Notes: generated by a model not told the origin, from the letters alone. Numbered from the stretch's first letter, positions 17,437 through 27,291 are shown. The stretch is 64,000 nt of DNA from Rothia mucilaginosa (GCF_019334805.1 NZ_CP079822.1:620001-684000), one strand, 5' to 3'. Program-made: numbers and translations.

Positions 17437-18765
17437 TTAGCGAGTAACAGCGCCGTACAGACGAGTCATCGAGTCCAGCGCCTCACGCTCACGCTGCGCC
17501 TCGCTCGGGGTAGCAGATTCATCTTCAACACCCAGGGCGCGCGCCAGAATCTTCTCCACCTGCTTCGCCTCAATCAAGAAGCCGTCATGGCCGTGGTTCG
17601 ACTCGATAATATCCACGGGCACCGGGGTGGGCAGCGCCTCCGCCAGACGGTGCGACTCATGCGCGAAGAACAGACGGTCCGTGTTCACCGCCGCAATCGT
17701 CCACTCACAATCGGTGTGCGCCAGCGCCTGCGCCAGGGTGCCGCGGCCACGCGCCACATCGTGCGAAATCAGTGCCTCATTCACGGCAAGGTAGCTGTTC
17801 GGGTCAAAGCGCTCAACCAGCTTGGCGCCGTGGTGGTCCAGGTAGCTTTCGATGGCGTAGCGGCCACGCGGCTCACCCAGCGAGCCGCCCACGGTGCTTT
17901 CGCCACGGTCCTCTTCGCGGCCGAAGCGGTGCTCCAGCTCGGCAGGGCTGCGGTAGGTGGTGTGCGCGATACGGCGTGCCAGGGCAAGACCGTTTACCGG
18001 CGCGGGACCGGAATAGTAGTCGCCGCCGGCGAAGTTAGCATCCGAACGAATCGCAATGTTCTGGGTGTGAGCCCACGAAATCTGCTCCGCCGTCGCCGAA
18101 GGACCGGAGGCAATCACCGCGCATCCGCGCACCAGCTCGGGGTTGGTTACCGCCCACTCCAGGGCGCGAGCGCCGCCGAGGGAACCACCAATCACGTAGC
18201 GGAAGCTGGTCACGCCCAGGGCACGCGCCAGGCGCGCCTCAGCGCGCACAGAGTCGCGGATGCTCACCTGCGGGAAGCGGGAGCCCCAGTGCTCACCGGC
18301 GCCCGGGTAGCCCTCGGGGATGATGCTTGCCGGGCCGGTGGAGCCGTAGCAGCCGCCCAAAATATTGGGGGCAATCACGAAGTAGCGGTTGGTGTCCACG
18401 ACCGACCCGGGGCCCACGATGCCTTCCCACCAGCCGTCCGATTCGATAGCGCGAATCAGCGGGGCGGGCATGTCGGGGGTCGGTACGCCGCGGGAGACAT
18501 GCGTGTCACCGGTGAGCGCATGCAGAATCAGGATGGCATTATCGCCAGCCTCGTTGAGGGTACCCCAGGTTTCGTAGCCGATGGTGACCTGCGGCAGGGT
18601 CACGCCGGATTCGAGCTCCAGGTCGCCAATGTTCAGCTGACGCAGGTAGCCTTGCGCTTCGGGGTGCTCGCGCTGAGTGCCCGCCACGGGGATGGGTGCG
18701 GTGACAGGCAGGTTGATAGTGCCGGGCTGGGAGGTACCGGGCTGGCTAGTGCTCTGGGTAGTCAT
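17437..18765 (-). CDS. metX: Homoserine O-acetyltransferase MetX
   Basis: A 442-residue alpha/beta hydrolase-fold enzyme that acetylates homoserine with acetyl-CoA, the first committed step to methionine. Visible motifs are NAILILHALTGDTHV, the substrate-loop GGCYGSTGP, the nucleophile elbow VIGGSLGGARALEW, the acid in AAVNTDRLF and the His in ESNHGHDGFLIE. The first 35 residues are a variable Pro/Thr/Ser-rich extension. AAGGGAA lies before the ATG. It follows metY on the same strand with a strong hairpin between, so it may be read partly by read-through from the riboswitch-controlled metY promoter. Confidence 0.93.
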   Translation of the reverse strand: MTTQSTSQPGTSQPGTINLPVTAPIPVAGTQREHPEAQGYLRQLNIGDLELESGVTLPQVTIGYETWGTLNEAGDNAILILHALTGDTHVSRGVPTPDMPAPLIRAIESDGWWEGIVGPGSVVDTNRYFVIAPNILGGCYGSTGPASIIPEGYPGAGEHWGSRFPQVSIRDSVRAEARLARALGVTSFRYVIGGSLGGARALEWAVTNPELVRGCAVIASGPSATAEQISWAHTQNIAIRSDANFAGGDYYSGPAPVNGLALARRIAHTTYRSPAELEHRFGREEDRGESTVGGSLGEPRGRYAIESYLDHHGAKLVERFDPNSYLAVNEALISHDVARGRGTLAQALAHTDCEWTIAAVNTDRLFFAHESHRLAEALPTPVPVDIIESNHGHDGFLIEAKQVEKILARALGVEDESATPSEAQREREALDSMTRLYGAVTR

Positions 18766-18898
18766 GGGGTTCCCTTCACTGGGTTGGCCGGCGAGATGGT
18801 GCCGGGTGTGAGCGGGGTACTTGTCTGTGGGTAATAAGGAGTAACGGGTTGGGCGGCATCAGTGCCGCGCAGTGACAAAATGCTCCGTAATGGGGAAT

Positions 18899-18942
18899 CC
18901 GCAGGTGGACCGAGAAGCCGTAGCTTACCGGTCCACCTGCGG
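18899..18942 (-). terminator. Hairpin between metY and metX
   Basis: Perfect 14-base arms CCGCAGGTGGACCG (18899-18912) and its complement (18929-18942). No T-run follows on the minus strand, so it may be a weak terminator or an mRNA-stabilising structure that sets the metY to metX ratio. Confidence 0.65.
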
Positions 18943-18955
18943 GTTGCATCACCGT

Positions 18956-20302
18956 TTAGGAGAGGGTGTCGAAGCCCAGCTGCAGGTCGGCGAGAATATC
19001 GTCAATGTTCTCGATACCGACTGCCAGGCGGACGAAGTTCGGGTACACACCAATCTTCTCCAGCTCCTCAGTGGAAAGCTGAGCGTGGGTGGTGGAGGCG
19101 GGGTGAATCACGAGCGAGCGCACGTCACCGATGTTCGCCACGTTGGAGTGCAGCTTCAGTGCGTCAACGAAGTTGCGGGTCTGCTCCAGGGTTGCGTCCT
19201 TGAGGGTGAAGCCGAGCACCGCGCCGGGGCCCTTGGGCAGGTACTTCTGCGCACGCTCGTACCAGGGGGAGGATTCCACGCCAGCCCAGATGACCTTCTC
19301 GACCTGCGGGTTTGCTTCGAGCCAGTGGGCGACCTTGGTGGCGTTCTCAATGTGGCGTTCGATGCGCAGGGAGAGGGTTTCCAGACCGATGCCGATGTTG
19401 AAGGCGTTGGTCGGGGAGATGGCGGCGCCGGTGTCACGCAGCAGGGAGACGCGCGCCTTCAGGATGTAGGAGAGGTTCGCGCCGAATGCGGAGTCCTTGC
19501 CCAGGTCGCGGGCGTAAACCAGGCCGTGGTAGCCGGGGGCGGGCTGGTTGAACTTGGGGAACTTCTCGGGGTCTGCACCGTAGTCGAAGTTACCGGAGTC
19601 AACGATTACGCCACCGATGGAGGTGCCGTGGCCACCCAGGTACTTGGTTGCGGAGTGGACGACCACGTCCGCGCCGTGCTCGATGGGGCGCAGCAGGTAG
19701 GGGGTGGGTACGGTGTTGTCCACGATCAGGGGTACACCGTTTTCGTGCGCAATTGCTGCGATAGGCTCAATGTCGAGCACGTCGTTGCGGGGGTTGGGCA
19801 CGGACTCGCCGTAGAACAGCTTGGTGTTGGGGCGAACCGCGGCGCGCCATTCGTCCAGGTTATCCGGGTCCTCAACGAAGGTGGTTTCGATGCCGAGGTC
19901 GGCGAGGGTGTACTTGAGCAGGTTGTAGGTACCTCCGTACACGGAAGGCGAAGCAACGATGTGGTCGCCCGCACCGGCGATGTTCAGAATTGCGTAGGTG
20001 ATAGCTGCCTGGCCGGATGCCAGCAACAGCGCACCAACGCCGCCTTCCAGGGAGGCGATACGGTTTTCGATAACTTCCTGGGTGGGGTTGTTGAGGCGGG
20101 TGTAAATGGGGCCTAGCTCGGCGAGGGCGAAGCGGTTCGCTGCCTGCTCGGCGCTTTCAAAGACGAAAGAGGTGGTCTGGTAGATAGGTAGTGCCCGAGC
20201 TCCCGTTGCGGCATCCGGCGCCTGACCTGCGTGGATCTGGCGGGTTTCGAACTTCCAACCGGCGGGGTTGGCGGGAGTCGGGACGGTAGTGTTGTTGCTC
20301 AT
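18956..20302 (-). CDS. metY: O-acetylhomoserine sulfhydrylase MetY
   Basis: A 448-residue PLP enzyme of the Cys/Met metabolism family that makes homocysteine from O-acetylhomoserine and sulfide. Family signs are ALPIYQTTSFVF near the N-terminus, LLASGQAAITYAILNIAGAG, and VVHSATKYLGGHGT, whose Lys binds PLP. The start at 20302 (MSNNTTVP) has AGGAGAG upstream. The SAM-IV riboswitch lies about 105 bases upstream, so expression should fall when SAM is abundant. metX follows. Confidence 0.93.
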   Translation of the reverse strand: MSNNTTVPTPANPAGWKFETRQIHAGQAPDAATGARALPIYQTTSFVFESAEQAANRFALAELGPIYTRLNNPTQEVIENRIASLEGGVGALLLASGQAAITYAILNIAGAGDHIVASPSVYGGTYNLLKYTLADLGIETTFVEDPDNLDEWRAAVRPNTKLFYGESVPNPRNDVLDIEPIAAIAHENGVPLIVDNTVPTPYLLRPIEHGADVVVHSATKYLGGHGTSIGGVIVDSGNFDYGADPEKFPKFNQPAPGYHGLVYARDLGKDSAFGANLSYILKARVSLLRDTGAAISPTNAFNIGIGLETLSLRIERHIENATKVAHWLEANPQVEKVIWAGVESSPWYERAQKYLPKGPGAVLGFTLKDATLEQTRNFVDALKLHSNVANIGDVRSLVIHPASTTHAQLSTEELEKIGVYPNFVRLAVGIENIDDILADLQLGFDTLS

Positions 20303-20406
20303 GCGTGGCTCTCCTAAGGGGATAGTTAGGGGGCCGCATGCCGAGCGGTACAGGAATCGTCGTCGAATAATCCTGTCACGATTGATGTACCGGATTCGGT
20401 CACATC

Positions 20407-20520
20407 GGTCCCGCGCTTGCGTCACGCTTTTGCGTGCCGCCCGGTCTTCACCCAGGGCACCCCACCGCGGAGGAGGGTTGCCGGCCAGCTAGCTGGGGCT
20501 TGTCGCTGGCGCTCTTGACC
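20407..20520 (-). promoter_or_regulatory. SAM-IV riboswitch
   Basis: On the minus strand the element runs from GGTCAAGAGCGCCAGCGACA to GCAAGCGCGGGACC. Conserved blocks of the actinobacterial SAM-IV class are all present in order: GCGCCAGCGACAAGCCCC, AGCTGGCCGGCAACCCTCC, CGCGGTGGGGTGCCCTGGGTGAAGACC, a short hairpin ACGCAAAAGCGT and the final GCAAGCGCGGG pseudoknot strand. It is placed as a leader of metY, the usual target. Mechanism (termination or translation) cannot be told. Confidence 0.92.
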
Positions 20521-20878
20521 TGTCATTAGGGTGTCATAGGGCACGGGGCGGGGTCAAGGATTTTGTGGGTGCACGGCACTTTAAGACATTTCATTGCAAA
20601 GATGACGTTTTTTAACGCCCGTAACAAAAAACCGCCTGCAACAAAACGTTAGTGACGATGCCTGGGCAATCCGAGGGCGAGGCAATCGAGATGCGGAGGC
20701 GCCCCCACCACCCACATAGTAACCCTCATCACTTTTACATGTTCTTTTCGGTACACTGGGACTACACATACACTCACGCAGGGCGCGGTTCACTACACCG
20801 TTTGTTCACTACACCGTTTACCCTGCACAGTATCCCTCCGGTATAGGAGCCAGAGGGTCATACCCGAAGGTTACCTAT
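20521..20878. other. Divergent intergenic region, metY and ABC operon
   Basis: No gene is supported; a 70-codon minus frame at 20581-20793 has no features. The stretch should hold the promoters of the metY leader (minus) and the ABC operon (plus), plus the tandem repeat listed next. Confidence 0.5.
20788..20819 (+). repeat. Perfect tandem 16-bp repeat before the ABC operon
   Basis: GTTCACTACACCGTTT occurs twice back to back at 20788-20803 and 20804-20819, 59 bases before the first gene of the exporter operon. It could be a double operator site. Confidence 0.75.
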
Positions 20879-21865
20879 ATGTCTCTTGTTCTTGACGCCG
20901 CACAACTCAGCCGTGTCTTTGGCAAAGGTGAAAATACCTTTACCGCAGTCGACCGGGTGTCACTTCACGTTAGCTCCGGCGAGATCCACGCCCTCCTCGG
21001 TCCCAACGGTGCGGGCAAAACGACGACCGTGCAGATGTGCTCAACCCTGCTTACTCCCACCAGCGGTAGCCTCACCGTGAACGGTATTGACGCCATCGCC
21101 CACCCGCAGCGGGCGCGCCGTCACGTGGGTCTCGCGCTGGGCGGGGATAACGGCTTCTACCCGCGCGCCAGCGCCCGCGACAACCTGCTGTTCTTCGCCA
21201 ATATTGCGGGGGTTTCCGGGCGGAGCCGGCGGCGCGAGGTGGACCACGCCCTAGCCCGCGTGGAACTCACCGATGCGGCGGCGCGCCCCGTTCAGGAGTT
21301 CTCCCGCGGTATGAAGCAGCGCCTGCACATTGCCCGCGCTACGCTCGGCTCCCCCGCTCTGCTCCTGCTGGATGAGCCAACGAACGGGCTCGACCCCGAT
21401 ATCGCTATGACCGTGCGTGCCCTGATCCGTTCTCTGGCAGAAGACGGTGCCGCCATTTTGCTGACGAGCCACCTGCTGGGCGAAATTGAGGATCTGGCGC
21501 ACACCATCACCGTTTTGGGTGCCGGCTCCGTCGCTGTGAGCGGTAGCCTCGAGGATGTTGCCGCACACGCCGGCATTGCCGCCACGACCGTGGTTCAGGT
21601 TGACGCCAACGCAACCAAGGGTCTTGATACGCTGCGCGGATTCCTCGGCAATCAGGCGGCGGTACTTTTTGCCCCGCGCGGTTCCGGCTGGGAACTCACT
21701 CTCTACTGGCACGGCGAGCGCGCCACCTTCGAGGCGGGCGCGGCGCACCGCGTCCTGGCGGAGGGGCTTGCCGCCGCACGCATCGGGGCGCGGACCGAGC
21801 CGTACACGCGCCCGGCGACTCTGGAAGAGGCATACCTGGCAATGGCGGAGGGGCTCAAGCGATGA
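20879..21865 (+). CDS. ABC-2 exporter ATP-binding protein
   Basis: A 328-residue ATPase of the drug-exporter (DrrA-like) type. Walker A is GPNGAGKTT, the signature FSRGMKQRLHIARATLG, Walker B LLLLDEPTNGLDPD and the H-loop LLTSHLLGEIEDL. It powers the two permeases encoded next. GAAGG lies eight bases before the ATG, and the stop overlaps the ATG of the next gene. The substrate is unknown. Confidence 0.9.
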   Translation: MSLVLDAAQLSRVFGKGENTFTAVDRVSLHVSSGEIHALLGPNGAGKTTTVQMCSTLLTPTSGSLTVNGIDAIAHPQRARRHVGLALGGDNGFYPRASARDNLLFFANIAGVSGRSRRREVDHALARVELTDAAARPVQEFSRGMKQRLHIARATLGSPALLLLDEPTNGLDPDIAMTVRALIRSLAEDGAAILLTSHLLGEIEDLAHTITVLGAGSVAVSGSLEDVAAHAGIAATTVVQVDANATKGLDTLRGFLGNQAAVLFAPRGSGWELTLYWHGERATFEAGAAHRVLAEGLAAARIGARTEPYTRPATLEEAYLAMAEGLKR

Positions 21866-22722
21866 ACGCTCAGACGCAACGCTCGGAAGAGTTCCAGCGG
21901 CAGGGTCGACGGTACGACCTGTGGCAGGAGTGCGCCCGCCAACTGCGACTCATGGGCTTTAGCCTGCGCCAGTTCCTGACGGTCCCCTACTTCATTCAGC
22001 TGCTCATCAGTACGGTACTCGGGTCGGTTATTATTCAGGCTCTTGCGGTGCATGCGGCGGCGCAGAGCTCCGCGGGTCACTCCGTTGACCCGACCCTCGC
22101 GTGGACCCGCGCGGGCATTGTGGGCATGTGGTCGGTCTGCATCGTGTCTGCGGGCATCATCAATTTTGAGCGTTTCCGCGGGACCCTCGTGTACCTGTGT
22201 TCGGGGTCGATTTCTCCGGTGCGGGTGCTGGCGGCTATCGTTTCGAGCGCCTCCATTGTGGGTTTGGCGGCTCTACCTCTGTCGTGGGCGTTTTGGGCTC
22301 TTGTGACGCTTAACCCGCAGGTCACCGACTTTTCTGCGCTCTGGCCGCGCTACATTCTGGGCGTTCCTCTGCTATGGCTTGCCTGCCTGTCGGTCACGTT
22401 CATGATTGCGGTGTTCTTCGTGGCGACGCCGAACGCTATCGCCTACGAGGAGCTGCTCCTCGTGCCGGTTTTTATTCTTTCCGGGGTTCTCTTCACGACC
22501 ATTGAAGCGCCCGCCTGGCTGGATGCCGCGGGCGTGCTCATTCCCCTGCAGGCGCCGGTTCACCTCCTACTTGGGCGTACCGCCATCACTACCCCGACGG
22601 ATGCACTCCTGCCCGTAATTCAGACCCTGGTCGTGAGCTTCATCTGGGCGTTGTGCGCGTTCCTCTTTGCTCGGAAGGCTCTCGCCTCCGCCCGTCGTCG
22701 CGGCACCCTGGGGGCGATGTAG
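21862..22722 (+). CDS. ABC-2 type permease, first
   Basis: A 286-residue membrane protein with about six transmembrane helices and an amphipathic N-terminus, as in ABC-2 permeases. It begins in an ATGA overlap with the ATPase gene, so it is translationally coupled. It probably forms a heterodimer with the next permease. Confidence 0.8.
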   Translation: MNAQTQRSEEFQRQGRRYDLWQECARQLRLMGFSLRQFLTVPYFIQLLISTVLGSVIIQALAVHAAAQSSAGHSVDPTLAWTRAGIVGMWSVCIVSAGIINFERFRGTLVYLCSGSISPVRVLAAIVSSASIVGLAALPLSWAFWALVTLNPQVTDFSALWPRYILGVPLLWLACLSVTFMIAVFFVATPNAIAYEELLLVPVFILSGVLFTTIEAPAWLDAAGVLIPLQAPVHLLLGRTAITTPTDALLPVIQTLVVSFIWALCAFLFARKALASARRRGTLGAM

Positions 22723-22723
22723 C

Positions 22724-23554
22724 GTGCGTATTCTCTCTTCTGCCGCTCTGCCTAGCGTGGCGCGTCGGGCTCTGTCGACCGCCTCTATTGGCTGGTCATC
22801 TTCTATTACCTTCGCAACCCTCGGAACGGCCATCACGACCCTGGTTCTCGTACCCGGTCTTAACGTGCTTTTCACGGTGCTTCTGGGCGCTGATCTTGCC
22901 GCGAACGATACAGTACGCATCGGCTGCGCGTCTGCTCTGATTGCCACCCTCAGCTCCGTGGCAGCCGGTATTGTCGCGCGCGTTGCCACCGACCGGTGGA
23001 TTGGCGTCTTCGAGTACGTGTGTACGGCTCGCCCGGTGGATGCTGGCTACTGGCTCGGTGCGGCGGCGGTACCCGCGTTGCTGGCATCCGTGACGGGTCT
23101 GAGCAATGTGGGCATCGTGTGGTTACTGTCCCTCACGGCACCCTCTACCGGGGCGGCTTCGGGGCTTCTGATTGGAGCCATTGCGCTGATGCCGGTTGCG
23201 GTTCTGGGCGGGGTCTGCCTGGGCATTTTTGCCGCCGGGCTCGGTCTGTACCTGTCGGATCCGTACACGGGGTCGAATTTTCTGTCGATTATTCTGCCAG
23301 TGAGCGCGGGCGTGATTGTGCCGGTGAGTACCTATCCGGCGTGGCTTGCCTGGGTATGTTCCTGGGTTCCCGGCTCCCGGCTGGTGCAGGCTTTAGATAC
23401 CTCTGGCAGTATTGCGAGCAGCACTACCCCGAATTTCTTCGCGCTCCTGGCGGCAGACACAGCCCTGGCAGTACTCTACGCCGCTATCGGGTTGGGGCTG
23501 ACGGTCCTTGCCGCCCGCCGCATCCGTGCCGGCGCCCGCGCCTCGCTGTTGTAA
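22724..23554 (+). CDS. ABC-2 type permease, second
   Basis: A 276-residue membrane protein with about six hydrophobic helices. I use the GTG one base after the stop of the first permease (product begins VRILSSAALP), which keeps operon spacing; the frame is open back to 22667 inside the upstream gene. Its layout matches the first permease, suggesting the two form one channel. Confidence 0.75.
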   Translation: MRILSSAALPSVARRALSTASIGWSSSITFATLGTAITTLVLVPGLNVLFTVLLGADLAANDTVRIGCASALIATLSSVAAGIVARVATDRWIGVFEYVCTARPVDAGYWLGAAAVPALLASVTGLSNVGIVWLLSLTAPSTGAASGLLIGAIALMPVAVLGGVCLGIFAAGLGLYLSDPYTGSNFLSIILPVSAGVIVPVSTYPAWLAWVCSWVPGSRLVQALDTSGSIASSTTPNFFALLAADTALAVLYAAIGLGLTVLAARRIRAGARASLL

Positions 23555-23664
23555 ACGGTGAAACCTGAAAAAGAACGAACCTTTTAAGCGCCCACTTCCC
23601 CCCCCCGGCGCGCTATCCGGGCTCCGCAACCAACCGGGCGCCACAACCTTGAAAGGCTATTCCT

Positions 23665-24885
23665 GTGACCGATACTTCCGCCTCATACACCTTAGAGACC
23701 CTCGGCTTCGACCCCTCCTGGCAGGGCTCGGCAATCCGCGCCGCGTTCACCATCGGGGGTACCCTTGATGATTTCACCCTCGCCCGCGTCAGCGCCGTGC
23801 ACCGCACCCGCTGCGAGCTACTGACCTGCGAGCGGGGCGAACTCGTGAAGCTTTCCGCTCCCCTGCGTCCGGTCGAAAATGACTACGGTGAAGAAGAGTA
23901 CCCCGTCGTGGGCGACTGGGTGCTCGCCCAGCCCATCCCCGGGACCGGTAGCGATAGCCAGCCCGCGGAGCATAAACCCCTCGCGATTCTGCCCCGCCGA
24001 AGCTACCTCACCCGCCCCAGCGCCACCCGCGAATCCGCAGATCAGCCCGTCGCCGCCAACGTGGATATGCTCTGCATTGTTGAGCCCTGCTTTCCCGAGC
24101 CGTCCATCGGGCGAATCGAACGCTACACCGCCCTGGCGCACGCCTCCGGGGTGCAGGTCGCGCTGATTCTCACCAAGGGCGACCTGGTGACGGCTGAACA
24201 GCTCGCCGGCTACGAGGAATCCCTCGCGGGCAGCGTGGATGCGGTACTCACCGTCTGCACGGATAACGGCTACGACCCCGCCCCAGTTGCGGAGCTTGTC
24301 GCCGGGCGTACCGCCGCGTTCCTGGGCCGCAGCGGCGCCGGCAAATCTACCCTCGTCAACGCCCTGCTGAACCCCGGAGCCGACCCCCGCGAAGACGCCG
24401 CAGAGAACCAGGTGCAGGCGACCTCCGCGGTTCGCGATGCCGACGGCAAGGGGCGGCACACCACCACCAGCCGCCAAATGATTGTTCTGCCCGGTGTGAC
24501 AGGCTCAAGCGAAGGAGGCTCGACCAACGCAAAATCATCATCTGGCACGGTACTGATTGACACTCCGGGCGTGCGAGCCCTCGCCGCCACGAGCGATAGC
24601 GCCGCGATTGACGAAACCTTCGACGACGTCTCCAGCTACGCCGCCGCCTGCCGGTACAGCGACTGCTCCCACGGCTCCGAACCGGGATGCGCGGTGCAGC
24701 AGGCGCTCGCCGACGGTTCCCTCGACCCCGAGCGCTTCGATCGCTACCGCAGGATGATGGCGGAATCCGCGCGCCTGCGCCTGCGTTCTCAGGAGCGCGA
24801 GTACCGGCAGAGTAACCGCGCCTTCACGAAGGCGAACAAGGCGGGCCGCCGCACGCTCATGTCCATTAAGGGACGCGCCAACTAG
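23665..24885 (+). CDS. rsgA: Ribosome assembly GTPase RsgA
   Basis: A 406-residue circularly permuted GTPase that checks 30S subunit maturation. Order of parts: N-terminal OB domain (about 35-120), then G4 LTKGD before G1 GRSGAGKSTLVNALL (about 222-236), switch GKGRHTTTSRQM, G3 DTPGVRAL, and a C-terminal zinc knuckle CRYSDCSHGSEPGC. The start is GTG with GAAAGG upstream. It is 110 bases from the ABC operon and may be separately transcribed. Confidence 0.95.
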   Translation: MTDTSASYTLETLGFDPSWQGSAIRAAFTIGGTLDDFTLARVSAVHRTRCELLTCERGELVKLSAPLRPVENDYGEEEYPVVGDWVLAQPIPGTGSDSQPAEHKPLAILPRRSYLTRPSATRESADQPVAANVDMLCIVEPCFPEPSIGRIERYTALAHASGVQVALILTKGDLVTAEQLAGYEESLAGSVDAVLTVCTDNGYDPAPVAELVAGRTAAFLGRSGAGKSTLVNALLNPGADPREDAAENQVQATSAVRDADGKGRHTTTSRQMIVLPGVTGSSEGGSTNAKSSSGTVLIDTPGVRALAATSDSAAIDETFDDVSSYAAACRYSDCSHGSEPGCAVQQALADGSLDPERFDRYRRMMAESARLRLRSQEREYRQSNRAFTKANKAGRRTLMSIKGRAN

Positions 24886-24900
24886 CCGATAAACGCGCAC

Positions 24901-24924
24901 GCCCCGGCGAGGCTACCGCGGGGC
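24901..24924 (+). terminator. Short GC hairpin after rsgA
   Basis: GCCCCG (24901-24906) pairs with CGGGGC (24919-24924), 15 bases past the rsgA stop. Stem is short and no T-run follows, so this is a weak call. Confidence 0.4.
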
Positions 24925-25113
24925 TTCCACAGGCTGAGCCGGGCAGCCCCGCACATGCCGCAATATAGTAGCCTGCCTCACTCTTCGATACACTAGAACT
25001 AGGCGTGCCCACACTCCCCCGCGCATCCTCCCCGCCACCCGGCGGCGCAGGAACGCGGGCGCAGACGGCACACACCATTCACAAACCCATAACTCAATGA
25101 AAGAGGTGGCAGC

Positions 25114-27291
25114 ATGGCTGAACAGAACCTCACCCCGCCCGTACCGAAGAAGGTCGAGCACCGCCGCGAACACCACGGCGACGTCTTCATCGACCCCTAC
25201 GAATGGCTCCGCGACAAGGAAAGCGAAGAGGTCCTCAACTACCTCAAGGCAGAAGCCGAATACACCGAAGCTGTCACCGCAGACCAGCAGCCCCTCCGCG
25301 AATCCATCTTCAACGAAATCAAGGACCGCACCCTGCTGTCGGATCTGACCGTCCCGAACCGTATCGGTGACTGGTGGTACTACAGCCGCATGGTGCCCGG
25401 CGGCCAGTACCCCGTCTTCTACCGCTACCCCGCCCTGCACGAGGGTGACGAGGTGGTGCGCTACACCCCGCCGACCGTCACCCCCGGCGAAGTACTCGAA
25501 GGTGAAGTCGTCATCCTCGACTGCAACGAATACGCAAAGGACATGGAGTTCTTCTCCCTCGGCAGCTTCCAGCCTGCACGTAACGGCAAGCTGCTGAGCA
25601 TCTCCGTGGACGAGAAGGGCGACGAACGCTACGAGCAGCGCTTCCTCAACATGGAAACCGGCTCCTTCCTCGAAGACACCATCCCCAACATTGCGGCGGG
25701 CTCCTTCTTCATCAACCACGCCGAGCAGCTCGTCTACATGGTCCCCGACGACTCCTGGCGCCCCTGGCGCGTGTACGTGCACGACGTCGGACAGGGCACC
25801 GAAGACCACCTCATCTACGAAGAGCCCGACAACACCATGTGGCTCGGCGCCGCCATGAGCTCCGACCGTTCCTCCGTGGTTATTACCAGCTCCAACTCCG
25901 AATACACGGAAGTGCGCCTCATCCCCACCCGCGAACCCAAGGGCGAGCCGACCCTGCTCATCCCCAAGAGCGCGGGCATCGAATACTATGCCGAGCCGCT
26001 CAACATTGCCGGCGAGCAGCACCTGCTGATTCAGCACGACTACAATGCGCTGAACTCCGAGCTGGTGCTTGCCGACATGCCGCGCGAGGGCGAAAGCCTC
26101 GAAGAGTACGCGCAGCGTTGGGTGCCGGTCATCCGTCACAGCGAACACGTGCGCCTGGAAGGCTTCACCTTCACCGCAACGCACCTGGTTGTTACCGCCC
26201 GCGCGGACACGACCACCCGCATCTTCCTCGCACCGCGTGAGCAGCTACCCATCCAGTGGCGCCGCCGCCGCCCGGCCGGCGTGACCTTCATGGAACCTGC
26301 CGGCTTCGACGAGGAACTGTACACCGCCTCCGTGCTGCGCGCCGAGAACTACTCCCCCGTGCTGCGCATCGCCTACACCTCGTACCTGACTCCGCGCCGC
26401 GTCTACGACTACTTCCCCATGTCGCAGACACTGCTGCTGCGCCGTGAAACCCCGGTGCTGGGCGGCTACAACCGCGAGGACTACCGCGCCTACCGCGACT
26501 GGGCACCTGCGGCGGACGGTACGCTCATCCCGATCTCGGTGATTCACCGCGCCGACCTGGACATGAGCAAGCCGCACCCGGTCATCCAGTACGGTTACGG
26601 CTCGTACGAGTCGTCCATGGACCCGATGTTCTCCATCCCGATGCTGTCGATCCTGGACCGCGGCGTCATCTACGTCATTGCGCATATTCGTGGCGGCGGC
26701 GAGATGGGCCGCTCCTGGTACCAGAACGGCAAGAAGCTCGCGAAGAAGAACACCTTCACCGACTTCGTGGACGTCACCAGCTACATTGCGGCAAAGCCGT
26801 GGGCTGATGAGGCGCGTATCGGCTGCTACGGTGGTAGCGCCGGCGGCCTGCTCATGGGCGCCGTGCTGAACCTCGCCCCCGAGAAGTACGCCGCCTGCCT
26901 GGCTGCCGTACCGTTCGTGGATGCGCTGACCACCATCCTCGACCCGGAGCTGCCGCTGTCTGCGATGGAGTGGGAAGAGTGGGGTAACCCGATTGAGGAC
27001 CCCGAGGTCTACGCCTACATGAAGTCGTACACCCCGTACGAGAACATCCGCCCGGTCCGCTACCCGGCGATTGCTGCGGTGACGAGCCTGCACGACACCC
27101 GCGTGCTCTACGTGGAGCCGGCGAAGTGGGTTGCGGCGCTGCGTGAGCAGATTGATCCGTCGTCGCCGGTGCCGCTGCTGAAGATTGACATGTCGGGCGG
27201 TCACGGTGGCGGTTCGGGCCGATATACGCGTTGGCGTGAGATTGCGTGGGATTACGCGTTCCTGCTGACCAACCTGGGCGTCACTGAGTAG
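25114..27291 (+). CDS. ptrB: Oligopeptidase B (S9A serine peptidase)
   Basis: A 725-residue cytosolic prolyl-oligopeptidase-family enzyme that trims peptides after basic residues. The N-terminal start PPVPKKVEHRREHHGDVFIDPYEWLRD is typical, the middle is a beta-propeller (about 80-420), and the C-terminal hydrolase domain has GGSAGG with the nucleophile S575, D661 in SLHDTRVLY and H697 in GGHGGGSGRY. The acidic residues that favour Arg/Lys in oligopeptidase B fit, but specificity is inferred. GAAAGAGG precedes the ATG and a strong terminator follows the stop. Confidence 0.93.
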   Translation: MAEQNLTPPVPKKVEHRREHHGDVFIDPYEWLRDKESEEVLNYLKAEAEYTEAVTADQQPLRESIFNEIKDRTLLSDLTVPNRIGDWWYYSRMVPGGQYPVFYRYPALHEGDEVVRYTPPTVTPGEVLEGEVVILDCNEYAKDMEFFSLGSFQPARNGKLLSISVDEKGDERYEQRFLNMETGSFLEDTIPNIAAGSFFINHAEQLVYMVPDDSWRPWRVYVHDVGQGTEDHLIYEEPDNTMWLGAAMSSDRSSVVITSSNSEYTEVRLIPTREPKGEPTLLIPKSAGIEYYAEPLNIAGEQHLLIQHDYNALNSELVLADMPREGESLEEYAQRWVPVIRHSEHVRLEGFTFTATHLVVTARADTTTRIFLAPREQLPIQWRRRRPAGVTFMEPAGFDEELYTASVLRAENYSPVLRIAYTSYLTPRRVYDYFPMSQTLLLRRETPVLGGYNREDYRAYRDWAPAADGTLIPISVIHRADLDMSKPHPVIQYGYGSYESSMDPMFSIPMLSILDRGVIYVIAHIRGGGEMGRSWYQNGKKLAKKNTFTDFVDVTSYIAAKPWADEARIGCYGGSAGGLLMGAVLNLAPEKYAACLAAVPFVDALTTILDPELPLSAMEWEEWGNPIEDPEVYAYMKSYTPYENIRPVRYPAIAAVTSLHDTRVLYVEPAKWVAALREQIDPSSPVPLLKIDMSGGHGGGSGRYTRWREIAWDYAFLLTNLGVTE

